The notes under the pieces are model-generated. The model had not been told where the DNA came from, did not search any database, and was given only the letters and a program-made list of their open reading frames with translations. From Pararhizobium capsulatum DSM 1112 (GTDB lineage: Bacteria; Pseudomonadota; Alphaproteobacteria; Rhizobiales; Rhizobiaceae), in NCBI RefSeq assembly GCF_030814475.1, contig NZ_JAUSVF010000001.1:1013001-1077000 (forward strand): 64,000 nucleotides of DNA, read 5' to 3'. Numbering within the stretch: position 1 is the first letter of the stretch; each line of letters starts with the position of its first letter. A program made the translations under genes and the position numbers. Of the stretch, positions 17,028 through 24,559 are shown piece after piece.

Positions 17028-18125
17028 ATGGCGCGCGAAACAGGAATATTGGCGGACCGGGCGATCGCCGCTCTCTTCGACGAGGGGCGGCTTGCAAGCG
17101 AGGCCGCGCTCGATACGGATCAGATCCAGCCCGCCAGTCTCGACCTGCGTCTCGGCTCGAAAGCCTTTCGCGTGCGCGCCAGCTTCATGCCAGGCCCTGG
17201 CCATCTCGTCGCCGACAAGCTCGACCGGCTGAAACTTCATGTGATCGATCTTTCGGAAGGCGCGGTGCTGGAGACGGGCTGTGTCTATATCGTTCCCCTA
17301 ATAGAAAGCCTCGATCTGCCGGCCGTGATGTCTGCCTCGGCCAATCCGAAGAGCTCGACCGGTCGTCTGGATATTTTTACCCGCGTCATCACCGATCGCG
17401 CCCAGGAATTCGACAAGATTCCCGCCGGCTACAAGGGGCCGCTTTACCTCGAAATCAGCCCGCGGACCTTTCCGGTCATTGTGCGCCGTGGCTCGCGTCT
17501 GTCGCAGATCCGCTTCCGTATCGGCCATGCGCTGTTGACGGAGACCGAGGTGATGGCGCTGCATGAGAGCGATATTCTTGTCGCCAGCGAAACGCCGAAT
17601 GTCTCGGGTGCCGGCATCGCGCTTTCGATCGATCTGAAGGGTACGGGCGTCGATGGTCTGATCGGCTATCGCGGCAAACACCACACCGCCGTCGTCGATG
17701 TCGACAAGAAGGCGGAGCATGGGATCTTCGATTTCTGGGAGCCGCTCTACAGCCGCGGTCGTGACGAGTTGATCCTCGATCCTGACGAGTTCTACATCCT
17801 CGTATCGCGCGAAGCAGTCCACGTGCCGCCGCTTTACGCTGCGGAGATGACGCCGTTCGATCCGCTCGTCGGCGAGTTCCGCGTCCATTACGCCGGCTTC
17901 TTCGACCCCGGTTTCGGTCATGCCTCTGCTGGTGGGACGGGAAGCCGCGCCGTGCTGGAGGTGCGCAGCCACGAGGTTCCCTTCATTCTCGAGCACGGCC
18001 AGATCGTCGGCCGTCTGGTCTATGAGCATATGATGGAGCGCCCGGAGGGTCTTTATGGCCTGCTCGGCACGTCCAACTATCAGGCGCAGGGTCTGAAACT
18101 CTCCAAGCATTTTCGCTCGGAATAG
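17028..18125 (+). CDS. 2'-deoxycytidine 5'-triphosphate deaminase, tandem-domain form
   Basis: A 365-aa protein made of two dUTPase-fold halves. The first half holds QIQPASLDLRLGSKAFRVRA and SASANPKSSTGRLDIFTRVI; the second holds GIALSIDLKG, YRGKHHTAVVDVDKK and EFRVHYAGFFDPGFG, the latter two matching dCTP-deaminase substrate loops. The single-domain Dcd is about 190 aa, so this is the double-length form seen in rhizobia. It supplies dUMP precursor by deaminating dCTP. Start: ATG 17028 or ATG 17022. Its promoter region is shared with metZ, which diverges. Confidence 0.88.
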   Translation: MARETGILADRAIAALFDEGRLASEAALDTDQIQPASLDLRLGSKAFRVRASFMPGPGHLVADKLDRLKLHVIDLSEGAVLETGCVYIVPLIESLDLPAVMSASANPKSSTGRLDIFTRVITDRAQEFDKIPAGYKGPLYLEISPRTFPVIVRRGSRLSQIRFRIGHALLTETEVMALHESDILVASETPNVSGAGIALSIDLKGTGVDGLIGYRGKHHTAVVDVDKKAEHGIFDFWEPLYSRGRDELILDPDEFYILVSREAVHVPPLYAAEMTPFDPLVGEFRVHYAGFFDPGFGHASAGGTGSRAVLEVRSHEVPFILEHGQIVGRLVYEHMMERPEGLYGLLGTSNYQAQGLKLSKHFRSE

Positions 18126-18200
18126 GTGTCGGGTCAGACGGTTCCTGAGTGCCCATCACTCTTGACAGCCAGCCGCTGTTGGTGGAAACCTCAAGGTGTT

Positions 18201-18271
18201 GCGGGTATGATGTAATGGTAGCTTGTCAGCTTCCCAAGCTGATCGCGCGGGTTCGATTCCCGCTACCCGCT
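18201..18271 (+). tRNA. tRNA-Gly (anticodon CCC), CCA not encoded
   Basis: GCGGGTA pairs with TACCCGC, discriminator T. The anticodon stem TCAGC/GCTGA encloses TTCCCAA with anticodon CCC. The T-arm GCGGGTTCGATTCCCGC is complete. The bases after the discriminator are CTA, so CCA must be added. Confidence 0.96.
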
Positions 18272-18297
18272 CTAGTGAACGCCGTCCCACATACCGC

Positions 18298-18402
18298 TTG
18301 CTAAAGGTTGAACCGAAGCGCATTGTCGCGCCTTCGGCAGCAAATTATACAGGCGCTGCCGCTTGAGGGTCAGATGCCCTCGCCTCAACAAAGGAGGACG
18401 AT
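18298..18402 (+). ncRNA. Structured 5' leader with predicted pseudoknot, copy A (undescribed to my knowledge)
   Basis: P1 is CGGCAGC (18335-18341) with GCTGCCG (18355-18361) around a 13-base loop. P2 is GAGGG (18365-18369) with CCCTC (18377-18381). A pseudoknot joins AGGC in the P1 loop (18351-18354) to GCCT (18382-18385). The Shine-Dalgarno AAAGGAGG (18390-18397) follows at once, then the ATG at 18403. A second copy on the minus strand (20161-20266) keeps all helices with compensatory pairs. Alternative helix: TTGTC (18326-18330) can pair with GGCAG of P1, offering an exclusive fold. Position suggests translational control. The 5' part may include promoter sequence. Confidence 0.7.
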
Positions 18403-18729
18403 ATGTCTTCCAGCCATCACCAAAACTTTCTGAAAACCATGCAGCTCAGATCAATCAGCCGCTCCGCGCCGGCGTTGACCGATGCTGCGGCAGAATTGCA
18501 TGGCGCGCCCTTGCCTTTTCTTTCGGGTCGGTTTCAGCTCGGTGCCGAAAATGAGCCGATTGTTGTCGGTCTGTCGGTAGGCTCTCAAAACGCGCCTTTG
18601 CCTGCCGCTCGCGTGACGTCTTACCCGCCGGCCGGGATAGCAGTTTATAACTGGGCTGATGGGCCTGGGGCCTGGTGGCGGTTTCTTCAACCTTCGCCAC
18701 CGATGTCACCCACGGAAGAGGGTGTATGA
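18403..18729 (+). CDS. Small protein of unknown function behind leader copy A
   Basis: A 108-aa protein with a near-perfect ribosome-binding site (AAAGGAGG, five bases before ATG). It starts MSSSHHQNFLKTM and is rich in Pro, Ala and Ser, with a Trp-containing C-terminal part (YNWADGPGAWWRFLQ). No family is recognised and no membrane helix is evident. The first codons (ATG TCT TCC A-C) match those of the 37-aa gene behind leader copy B, while the rest does not. The next gene begins one base after its stop. The strong ribosome-binding site supports translation at this start, but the reading frame's composition alone is not decisive. Confidence 0.55.
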   Translation: MSSSHHQNFLKTMQLRSISRSAPALTDAAAELHGAPLPFLSGRFQLGAENEPIVVGLSVGSQNAPLPAARVTSYPPAGIAVYNWADGPGAWWRFLQPSPPMSPTEEGV

Positions 18730-18730
18730 G

Positions 18731-18832
18731 ATGCACAAGGGAACTGCACTTTCCGGGACATTGATGCTCATCATGATCAAGTCATCGCTGGTTTTGTCTC
18801 TTATCTTCGTCGCCTATTTCGCATTGAAGTAG
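18731..18832 (+). CDS. 33-aa single-pass membrane protein
   Basis: MHKGTALSGTLMLIMIKSSL begins a 33-residue peptide with a hydrophobic helix through LVLSLIFVAYFALK. Its ATG lies one base after the stop of the 108-aa gene, so it may be translated by reinitiation. Function unknown; the pairing of a leader-controlled gene with a tiny membrane peptide is echoed at the second leader locus. Confidence 0.5.
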   Translation: MHKGTALSGTLMLIMIKSSLVLSLIFVAYFALK

Positions 18833-18860
18833 GCGCTGCCGCCCAATATCTGGAGCCCCG

Positions 18861-19127
18861 ATGTCACTTTCATTTCCCAATACTGCCCGCAGCTATGATG
18901 AAACCCACATGCGCGTTCGCTTTACAGGCTACGACGGCATGTTCGAGGTTAAATGCTTCGTCTCCGTAGACGTGTTTGCCGGAGAACTGGCGCCGCGCAC
19001 CACGACCGAAAACGCTTATCTGGCGGCATTCGATGGAATGCGTGCGAGGATCATGGAAATTGCAAAATCCGTCTACAGGTCCAAGCGACAGGCGACTATT
19101 CTGCTGGACAGGTCGCATTTCCGCTGA
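18861..19127 (+). CDS. DUF1488 family protein
   Basis: An 88-aa protein, MSLSFPNTARSYDETHMRVR at the start, then FTGYDGMFEVKCFVSVD and a helical C-terminal half (AYLAAFDGMRARIMEIAKSVYRS). This pattern fits DUF1488, a short alphaproteobacterial and proteobacterial family without an assigned role. It is 28 bp after the 33-aa gene on the same strand and may share its transcript. Confidence 0.75.
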   Translation: MSLSFPNTARSYDETHMRVRFTGYDGMFEVKCFVSVDVFAGELAPRTTTENAYLAAFDGMRARIMEIAKSVYRSKRQATILLDRSHFR

Positions 19128-19167
19128 AACGCGTGAAACTGTACGGCTGTCACCAAAGGCTCGTCTT

Positions 19168-19344
19168 TCAAGCGTTCCTGTCGCGTGTTTCGCGCAGTTC
19201 CCTCAGGCGGGTTGTTTTTGCCACTTCAGCGGCCTTCTGCGTGCTGATCACGCGGAATGCAACGGCTTTCACCTGATCAAAGTCGCCGATCGCCGACGGA
19301 CCTTTCGGTCTGCGGGTTTTGTCGAGGATCGCTTTCTGTTCCAT
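19168..19344 (-). CDS. 58-aa basic protein of unknown function
   Basis: The frame runs from ATG 19344 to TGA 19168 and encodes MEQKAILDKTRRPKGPSAIG followed by DFDQVKAVAFRVISTQKAAE and a basic tail with RLRELRETRDRN. It is highly charged and probably helical at the C-terminus. The ATG lies three bases after the stop of the 96-aa gene, so the two are probably co-transcribed and coupled. No family recognised. Confidence 0.6.
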   Translation of the reverse strand: MEQKAILDKTRRPKGPSAIGDFDQVKAVAFRVISTQKAAEVAKTTRLRELRETRDRNA

Positions 19345-19347
19345 GTC

Positions 19348-19638
19348 TCAATCCTGTCTCTTGATCTGCTTCTTATCCCTGAGGAGCGCGAATTCAATTT
19401 CGGACGACGTTACCTGCAACATCTGACGTGTCGCGGAGCGGGTTTCCAGCGACGGAATTTCGAGTTGGGCTCTCACCGTCTTGTAAGCGACAAACGACAA
19501 GCCGGAAATCTGCTCTTCATCAATGGTAAAGCGATAGGATCCCGCCGCCAGCGGGGCAGCCTGCGCCTCGACAAGGAAGGTATGATGGAAAGTTATCTTT
19601 GTCTCGGTGGTGCGCTCAGGATTTAATTGCGCGATCAT
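19348..19638 (-). CDS. 96-aa protein of unknown function
   Basis: MIAQLNPERTTETKITFHHT begins a 96-residue protein with alternating beta-like segments (FLVEAQAAPLAAGSYRFTID, then EQISGLSFVAYKTV) and a basic C-terminus KKQIKRQD. No signal peptide or membrane helix. It is preceded by GAAAGAGA as ribosome-binding site and lies 31 bp after a RIME-like repeat. It is followed at once by the 58-aa gene. The function is not known. Confidence 0.6.
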   Translation of the reverse strand: MIAQLNPERTTETKITFHHTFLVEAQAAPLAAGSYRFTIDEEQISGLSFVAYKTVRAQLEIPSLETRSATRQMLQVTSSEIEFALLRDKKQIKRQD

Positions 19639-19669
19639 AACGGATCTCTTTCGTTGCTTATGGGGACTT

Positions 19670-19771
19670 AGAGTTTGTTAGGGAAAAGTGGAAACCGGTT
19701 TTCCCGAAAAGACAAACGAAAACAAAAGAATACAGAGGATGTCTGGTTCAATCTGAACCAGACATCCTCTG
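19670..19771. repeat. RIME-like intergenic repeat, copy 1
   Basis: About 102 bp made of two palindromes: GTTTGTTAGGGAAAA ... GAAAAGACAAAC, and CAGAGGATGTCTGGTTCA-atc-TGAACCAGACATCCTCTG (19733-19771). Copies 2 (34377) and 3 (54852) share nearly all bases. Two-palindrome repeats of about 108 bp are known from Rhizobium as RIME1. Confidence 0.85.
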
Positions 19772-19777
19772 GAGAAC

Positions 19778-20059
19778 TCATCGAGGCGGTTTTGCTGCGC
19801 CGCCTTCGTTTTCCCAGTTTGCCAGGGCGGCCTTTGCCTCGCGTCTTAGTCGTGCCTTCGCGGCGAAACGGTCTGCCGACGGAATCGTGCCAGCTATGAT
19901 CCGTCGGATGACAGTATCCTGCTCATCCCTATCCACGCCGATATCGGCTTTCAGGTGGGAGGTAGCGTAGTCCGCACGTTTGAGTATCGACAGCAGGCGA
20001 ACGCGATGACGCTCCAGACGCTTCAATCCTTCTACGGCGAGGTCTTTTACCAAAGCCAT
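19778..20059 (-). CDS. 93-aa helical basic protein of unknown function
   Basis: MALVKDLAVEGLKRLERHRV opens a 93-residue helical protein, rich in Arg, Lys and Ala (RFAAKARLRREAKAALANWE). Its start overlaps the end of the 37-aa membrane gene by 13 bases, so translation is likely coupled. It ends a few bases from RIME-like copy 1. No family recognised. It may act with the membrane peptide. Confidence 0.6.
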   Translation of the reverse strand: MALVKDLAVEGLKRLERHRVRLLSILKRADYATSHLKADIGVDRDEQDTVIRRIIAGTIPSADRFAAKARLRREAKAALANWENEGGAAKPPR

Positions 20060-20160
20060 CGCTCCAGAATGAGAAAGAGGACGAAGGCAAAACTTACGCC
20101 GACGACGGCCAGAGAGGCCGCGTCCTGATAACCGTATATCTGCTTGAGGTTGGAAGACAT
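20047..20160 (-). CDS. 37-aa single-pass membrane protein behind leader copy B
   Basis: ATG 20160 to TAA 20047. The product starts MSSNLKQIYGYQDAASLAVV and continues with a hydrophobic helix (VVGVSFAFVLFLILERWLW). AAAGGAGG lies five bases before the ATG, one of the strongest ribosome-binding sites in the window. Leader copy B covers the upstream 106 bp. The downstream 93-aa gene overlaps its 3' end. Function unknown. Confidence 0.65.
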   Translation of the reverse strand: MSSNLKQIYGYQDAASLAVVGVSFAFVLFLILERWLW

Positions 20161-20266
20161 GACGTCCTCCTTTATTGGGGCGAAGGCATCTCGGCCTCTA
20201 AGCGACAGCGCCCGCACAAATTGCTGTCGAGGTGATGACAGTGCGCTTTAGGCAGTCCATTAGCAA
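20161..20266 (-). ncRNA. Structured 5' leader with predicted pseudoknot, copy B
   Basis: On the minus strand: P1 CGACAGC (20229-20223) with GCTGTCG (20209-20203), again with a 13-base loop; P2 GAGGC (20198-20194) with GCCTT (20187-20183); pseudoknot GGGC in the P1 loop (20213-20210) with GCCC (20181-20178); then AAAGGAGG and the ATG at 20160. Relative to copy A, P1 changes G:C to A:U, P2 changes G:C to C:G, and the pseudoknot changes A:U to G:C, each keeping the pair. Spacing between elements is conserved to within one base. Confidence 0.7.
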
Positions 20267-20321
20267 CTCAAATTTGGAAACGATGACAGCTGAGTATTTG
20301 GCTTCAGTTCTGCCTTCCTCC

Positions 20322-21860
20322 CTATTTCCTGGCCGTCGGCACATGCGGCGTCTTGTTCCAGACGAAGGGCTTGAAGCGCAGCTCGAACACGGCCCGCCAT
20401 GCAGCGAGCGACAGCGCCAGCCAGTAGACAGGCGTGAGCATCCAGCGCCATCCAACCGAGCGGCGTTCTTCCCTGCTCATTCGCACGCGGCCAAGGGCTA
20501 TGAAGATGACATAGCTGCCGAAGATGTTGACGATATCGGCGACAAACAGCCAGAAGGAGAGAGCACCCTCCGTGTGGCTACTCTGCTCCATCATCAGCCA
20601 GCCGAGATAGACAATGAAGGCGAGCACGACGGGGTGGCACAGCGATGAAAACAGCATGCCGCCGATCAGCACGTGAAAGGCGAGGAAGCCCGTCCAGCCC
20701 ATTTCCTGTCTGAGCTGCCGGGGCTTGCGCATCTGCACCAGCCAGGTCTGCAGCCACCCCTTGAACCATCGGGTACGTTGCTTCAGCCAGATGTCGATGT
20801 CGGTCGGGGCATCCTCGAAGGTCGGCAGCGAGATGACTCTCGACCGGTAGCCCATCCGGTAGAGCCGCATGCCGAGATCGGCGTCTTCCGTGACATTGTA
20901 AGGATCCCAGCCGCCGAGCTGCTTCAGCGGGGCAGTTCGGAAATGGTTGGACGTGCCGCCGAGCGGTAGCGGCAGCCTTGCAGATGAGAGCATGGGCAAA
21001 AGGCTACGGAAAAGCGCGGAATATTCGAGCGCGAACAAGCCGCTCAGCCAGGATTGCTCCGCATTGGTGATCACGAGCGGCGCCTGGATGCAGATCGTTC
21101 GGCGGCTCATCCGGCAGAATGCAGCATGTGCCTCCTTCAGTTGTCCCGGCGCAGGGCGATCCTCGGCGTCATAAACCGCAAGCAGGCTGCCGCGGACGCC
21201 ATTGAGCGCGTAAGTCAATGCTTTCGGTTTGGTCCGCGGGTTGCGAACCGGAACCCGGATGATTTCATATTCCGGCGGTAGGTTCATTGCCTCAAGAAGC
21301 GTGATCGTACCGGCATCGAATTCTTCGCAGACGAGTTTGATGTCGAGCCGCGAGCGCGGCCAGTCCAGGCGGTTCAATGCTTCGATAAGCTGGGGGACAA
21401 CCGCTTCCTCACGATAGAGAGCCACGAGCACGGAATAGATCGGCAGAGAATGCTCTTTGGGAAGGCTTCGTAGCCGCCGGGTGCGATGCCGGCGTTCGCG
21501 CGCCTGCGCGGAAAAGAGTGCAACGACACGCAGAAGGAAGTTGGACAGGAACAGCAGGCTGAAGAGGATGTGAGCAATCAACATCGACGCGGAGGGTGCC
21601 GTGAGAATGCCGGAAATGATTCCGGCTGCAGCAATGCCCGAATAGAAGCCCTGCCTTCCCCAGAAGATGATGCGGGCGCTGTGCAGCGGCATCGTTTCGG
21701 ACAATCGCCGCGCAGCCTCTCCGACCCGGCGCGTTCGACCGGCATGCCAGGCAGCGCGGCGGATTTCCGAGCGGGTCGAGATCGCCAGCCGGGATCGAAG
21801 CTCCGGACTGCGTTGCAGCCGCTGTTTCAACTCTTCAACCTGTGAAAGCCGTGGTGCCAT
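20322..21860 (-). CDS. Processive family-2 glycosyltransferase, catalytic part
   Basis: A 512-aa open frame from ATG 21860. Two membrane helices (about 68-110) precede a GT2 domain with YSVLVALYREEAVV, the DxD-like motif VYDAEDRP, the acceptor-site TEDADLG and the processive-type QRTRWFKGW; three to four C-terminal helices follow. This is the architecture of cellulose-synthase-like beta-glycosyltransferases of rhizobia, usually around 640 aa with an extra N-terminal domain. The missing N-terminal domain is encoded just upstream in another frame, so the gene is frameshifted near 21938. The start at 21860 has no good ribosome-binding site, and product activity is doubtful unless the frameshift is an assembly error. 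Confidence 0.85.
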   Translation of the reverse strand: MAPRLSQVEELKQRLQRSPELRSRLAISTRSEIRRAAWHAGRTRRVGEAARRLSETMPLHSARIIFWGRQGFYSGIAAAGIISGILTAPSASMLIAHILFSLLFLSNFLLRVVALFSAQARERRHRTRRLRSLPKEHSLPIYSVLVALYREEAVVPQLIEALNRLDWPRSRLDIKLVCEEFDAGTITLLEAMNLPPEYEIIRVPVRNPRTKPKALTYALNGVRGSLLAVYDAEDRPAPGQLKEAHAAFCRMSRRTICIQAPLVITNAEQSWLSGLFALEYSALFRSLLPMLSSARLPLPLGGTSNHFRTAPLKQLGGWDPYNVTEDADLGMRLYRMGYRSRVISLPTFEDAPTDIDIWLKQRTRWFKGWLQTWLVQMRKPRQLRQEMGWTGFLAFHVLIGGMLFSSLCHPVVLAFIVYLGWLMMEQSSHTEGALSFWLFVADIVNIFGSYVIFIALGRVRMSREERRSVGWRWMLTPVYWLALSLAAWRAVFELRFKPFVWNKTPHVPTARK

Positions 21861-21937
21861 GACCTGAAGCGGCCGGGCGAGGGGCGGCTGGAGCAGCAGG
21901 GTTTCCGGTTGGCTGAGTTGCGTGTCCAGCCCAGGCG

Positions 21938-22258
21938 CCCATCATTCACCGTTGTAAGGTCTACGTTCTTCAGGAAGGTAAGGCCCAGCTGCTCGGACAG
22001 GGCTTCGAAATAACTCGCCTCATCCAGCGCCCCGCTGGCCAGCAGTTCATCCTCGATCGTTGTGCCGTGGGAGATCGCGAGCTGCAAGGCGCGTGCGATT
22101 GTCGGCTTGCCGATCCCCATTTTCAGCAGAAGCCGGCCTTCCTCCTTCAGCGCCGGGGATGCCTCACGGCCGATCATGCTTTCGGTCGCAATAGTGGGAG
22201 TACCGCTGTCCTTTGCGGTAGCCATTCCCGAATTGTGCGGATATTCTGCGAAGCGCAT
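21938..22258 (-). pseudogene. Frameshifted N-terminal domain of the glycosyltransferase
   Basis: From ATG 22258 the frame encodes a GspE/MshE N-terminal-like domain: GRLLLKMGIGKPTIARALQL, GTTIEDELLASGALDEASYF, EQLGLTFLKNVDLTTVNDG. At the GGG run (21940-21938) it leaves the frame of the downstream glycosyltransferase. Read in that other frame, the following bases give GLDTQLSQPETLLLQPPLAR and run straight into MAPRLSQVEELKQ, which continues the domain sensibly. One added G would join both parts into about 645 residues, the usual length of the family. Confidence 0.75.
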
Positions 22259-22324
22259 GAAACTCCGTGGCCGAACCCGGCGCGTTTCTTGTCTCTGAAA
22301 GATTGTGACCCCGGAAAGAAATTA

Positions 22325-23230
22325 ATGCGGCGCGCCCGTTACGCATCCTTAAAATTTTATGGGTTTTTCGCCTGTTGCGTGCTTTTGGTTGCATCTTTTG
22401 CACAGGCGCAATCCCTTTCGGTTGCGAAATCCGCCCGGGCGTCAGGCGCCGAAAATTCGACGGCCGATCTGCCGCTGCTGTTTGATAGTCGTGAACGCAT
22501 CGCTAAGCCGGATTTGAGCGCTCTGGCGCGGCTGCGCTTTCTGACGACGGTCGATTTTCCGCCCTTCAATTTCATCGATCAGTCCGGGCGTCTCTCGGGT
22601 TTCCATGTCGATCTCGTGCGTGAAATCTGCCGCGATCTCGAGATTGAAGACAAATGCCAGATCCAGGCTGTGGCCTATGGCGATCTTCTGTCCGCCCTTG
22701 AAGGTGATCAGGGGGAAGCGGTCATTGCAGGCCTTGGCATTACGCCGGAGTTGCGCCAACGCTTCTCGTTCTCCCGTGTCTATATGCCTTTGCCGGCGCG
22801 CTTTGCCGGCAACCGCCGCCTGGTCGGGGCGGATACCACGCTTACGACCCTCGCCAGCAAGGCGGTCGGCGTCGTTGCAGGCACCAGCCATGACGCCATG
22901 GCCCATTCATTCTTTCCTGAGATGGCAATCAAACCGTTCGAAACCCGCCAGGCCATGCTCGATGCCCTTAAGAAGGGCGAGGTCGCAGGCGTCTTCTCCG
23001 ACGGAATGCAACTGTCCTTCTGGACGACAGGGACTGAGGCTGCCGGCTGCTGCGTCCTGATGGAGGGCGCTTATTTCTCGCAGCGGTTTCTTGGCGAGGG
23101 GCTGGCGATCCTGAACCGCAAGGCCGATCCCGCCTTGACCCAGGCGCTCAATCACGCACTGCTCAATCTGTCCCGCAGCGGCCGGCTGAACGAGATTTAC
23201 ACACGCTATTTTCCAACCGGCATCTACTGA
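22325..23230 (+). CDS. Periplasmic solute-binding protein (SBP family 3-like)
   Basis: A 301-aa exported protein with a signal peptide (membrane core FFACCVLLVASFAQA, cleavage after AQA near residue 29). The mature part has the family-3 binding fold: FLTTVDFPPFNFIDQSGRLS, GFHVDLVREICRDLEI, AVIAGLGITPELRQRFSFSR, AVGVVAGTSHDAMA and VFSDGMQLSFW. Members bind polar amino acids or opines, or act in signalling. No ABC permease or ATPase genes are adjacent, so this is an orphan binding protein. The four Cys (two pairs) are somewhat unusual for this family. Confidence 0.85.
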   Translation: MRRARYASLKFYGFFACCVLLVASFAQAQSLSVAKSARASGAENSTADLPLLFDSRERIAKPDLSALARLRFLTTVDFPPFNFIDQSGRLSGFHVDLVREICRDLEIEDKCQIQAVAYGDLLSALEGDQGEAVIAGLGITPELRQRFSFSRVYMPLPARFAGNRRLVGADTTLTTLASKAVGVVAGTSHDAMAHSFFPEMAIKPFETRQAMLDALKKGEVAGVFSDGMQLSFWTTGTEAAGCCVLMEGAYFSQRFLGEGLAILNRKADPALTQALNHALLNLSRSGRLNEIYTRYFPTGIY

Positions 23231-23251
23231 CAGCCTTGCCGCTGTAGGCAG

Positions 23252-23662
23252 CTATTTGCGGAACCGGGCAATCGCTGCGCGCTCGATTGCAGCACAGGTC
23301 AGCTTGTCGAGGTGGAGCCGGTCCCGCAGCAACTGCAGGAGCCTGATCTCCTCCTGCCGCAGGGCAAGATCGGCCGCCGCGATTTCGACGGCAAGGGCGT
23401 AGGCCGTATCGTAAAGGCGAGCGGGCAGAGCCTCACGCACCAGTTCGAGTGCAATATCCAATCCCTCGGGCCCGCCAAGCATTTGTGCACAGTCGCGGGC
23501 GATCTCAACCAGTCGCCCGTCATCGAAGCCTTCGAAAACCGGCAGAAAACGGGAAAGCCGGCCGATACGCTCAAGCTCGCCATCCGTCATGGTCCGGTCG
23601 ACGGCGGACATCATGACCATGACATGGACGAGGGCTTCGTGTTGCGTAAGCGTAGCGTTCAT
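23252..23662 (-). CDS. TerB-family (tellurite-resistance-like) protein
   Basis: A 136-aa all-helical protein: VHVMVMMSAVDRTMTDGELE, the acidic metal-binding-like loop of TerB/DjlA-N domains, then ALAVEIAAADLALRQEEIRL carrying the second acidic motif. ATG 23662 is chosen over a start 26 codons earlier because of similarity in length to the family. The role in this family is unclear; it is often linked to stress or envelope functions. It is not accompanied by other ter genes. Confidence 0.8.
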   Translation of the reverse strand: MNATLTQHEALVHVMVMMSAVDRTMTDGELERIGRLSRFLPVFEGFDDGRLVEIARDCAQMLGGPEGLDIALELVREALPARLYDTAYALAVEIAAADLALRQEEIRLLQLLRDRLHLDKLTCAAIERAAIARFRK

Positions 23663-23765
23663 TATTCTTTCCCGGCTCATGGCTTTCCGATATGCCACGC
23701 CACGTAGGTATATCCGCGGTCGATTGCAATCCCGAGACATGTCGGCCTGCGAGAAGTCGCAGATT

Positions 23766-24545
23766 CTATTGCGCCGGCTCGGTCAGGGCGTCGGCAGGTT
23801 CCGCCGTATCATCCATCAAAAACGGCTCGACGATTTCGTCGCGCGGATCGTCGCCATAAAAGCCGCGCTTCTCCGTCTGGGCAGTCCTGATGCTGTCGGC
23901 AAAGGCCGAGTTTGCTGCAGGTTCAGCCCATCCATTTTCGGCGAGCCATTGCGCCGGATCGATATCACCGATGCTGCAGCGCGCCGTCACCGTTCCCTCC
24001 CAGCTGGCGTCCGGAACGGCGCATGTCATCGCGCGGGCTCGAAGGAAGTTGCGGAATGCCGTGCGCGCGACAGTACCGCATGGCCAAGCCGAAGTTCCTT
24101 CGCCGCATTGCCGTTCAGCCGATTGCGGCCCCAGCCCCTCAAGCTGCAGCGTGCCGTTGCCGAAGCGAATGGTACCGGCCGATAACGCCACGGGATGGCG
24201 CAGAACCTGCGGTCCGGGTTCTGGTTTGGTCATTGTTTCCGACAGGGGCTTGCGGGGTTCAATACGCTCAAGCGGTTTGCTGGTCACGTCATCCGGCGTG
24301 CCCAAGGTCAGGGGTTCGCTTTCGACCGATGTGTCGGGGGTAGGTGCTGTTGCATCGGGCAGCGCGGGCACGTCGTCCTGTTCCTCGGCTGTTCCCATGT
24401 CCTCCATCGTCGGCGTATCGAGCGTGAATTCGGGCGTTGCCGCGCTCTCCGTGCCCTGGATCGTGGCATTGCCCGCAAGGAGGATCAGCGCCGTAAGGCC
24501 GATGGCGCCCAGGCCACCCGCCAGTGTCAGGAGTTGCCGCTTCAT
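23766..24545 (-). CDS. SNase-like (thermonuclease fold) membrane-anchored protein
   Basis: A 259-aa protein with an N-terminal membrane helix or uncleaved signal (LAGGLGAIGLTALILLAG, residues 7-24), an acidic Pro/Thr-rich linker (about 35-125), and a C-terminal OB-fold domain like the SNase-like proteins of rhizobia (GTIRFGNGTLQLEGLGPQSA, ARTAFRNFLRA, DPAQWLAENGWAEPA). The catalytic Asp/Arg/Glu set of true nucleases is not clearly kept, and three or four Cys are present, so it may be a non-catalytic relative. It lies 14 bp after the S24 regulator gene on the same strand. Confidence 0.7.
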   Translation of the reverse strand: MKRQLLTLAGGLGAIGLTALILLAGNATIQGTESAATPEFTLDTPTMEDMGTAEEQDDVPALPDATAPTPDTSVESEPLTLGTPDDVTSKPLERIEPRKPLSETMTKPEPGPQVLRHPVALSAGTIRFGNGTLQLEGLGPQSAERQCGEGTSAWPCGTVARTAFRNFLRARAMTCAVPDASWEGTVTARCSIGDIDPAQWLAENGWAEPAANSAFADSIRTAQTEKRGFYGDDPRDEIVEPFLMDDTAEPADALTEPAQ

Positions 24546-24559
24546 GGAGGAAAACTGTC

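Noticed and set aside
19675..19899. Open frames reading through RIME-like repeats (DVWF-LNQTS wording in all three copies)
   Set aside because: The shared peptide is produced by the palindrome itself and is not a gene.
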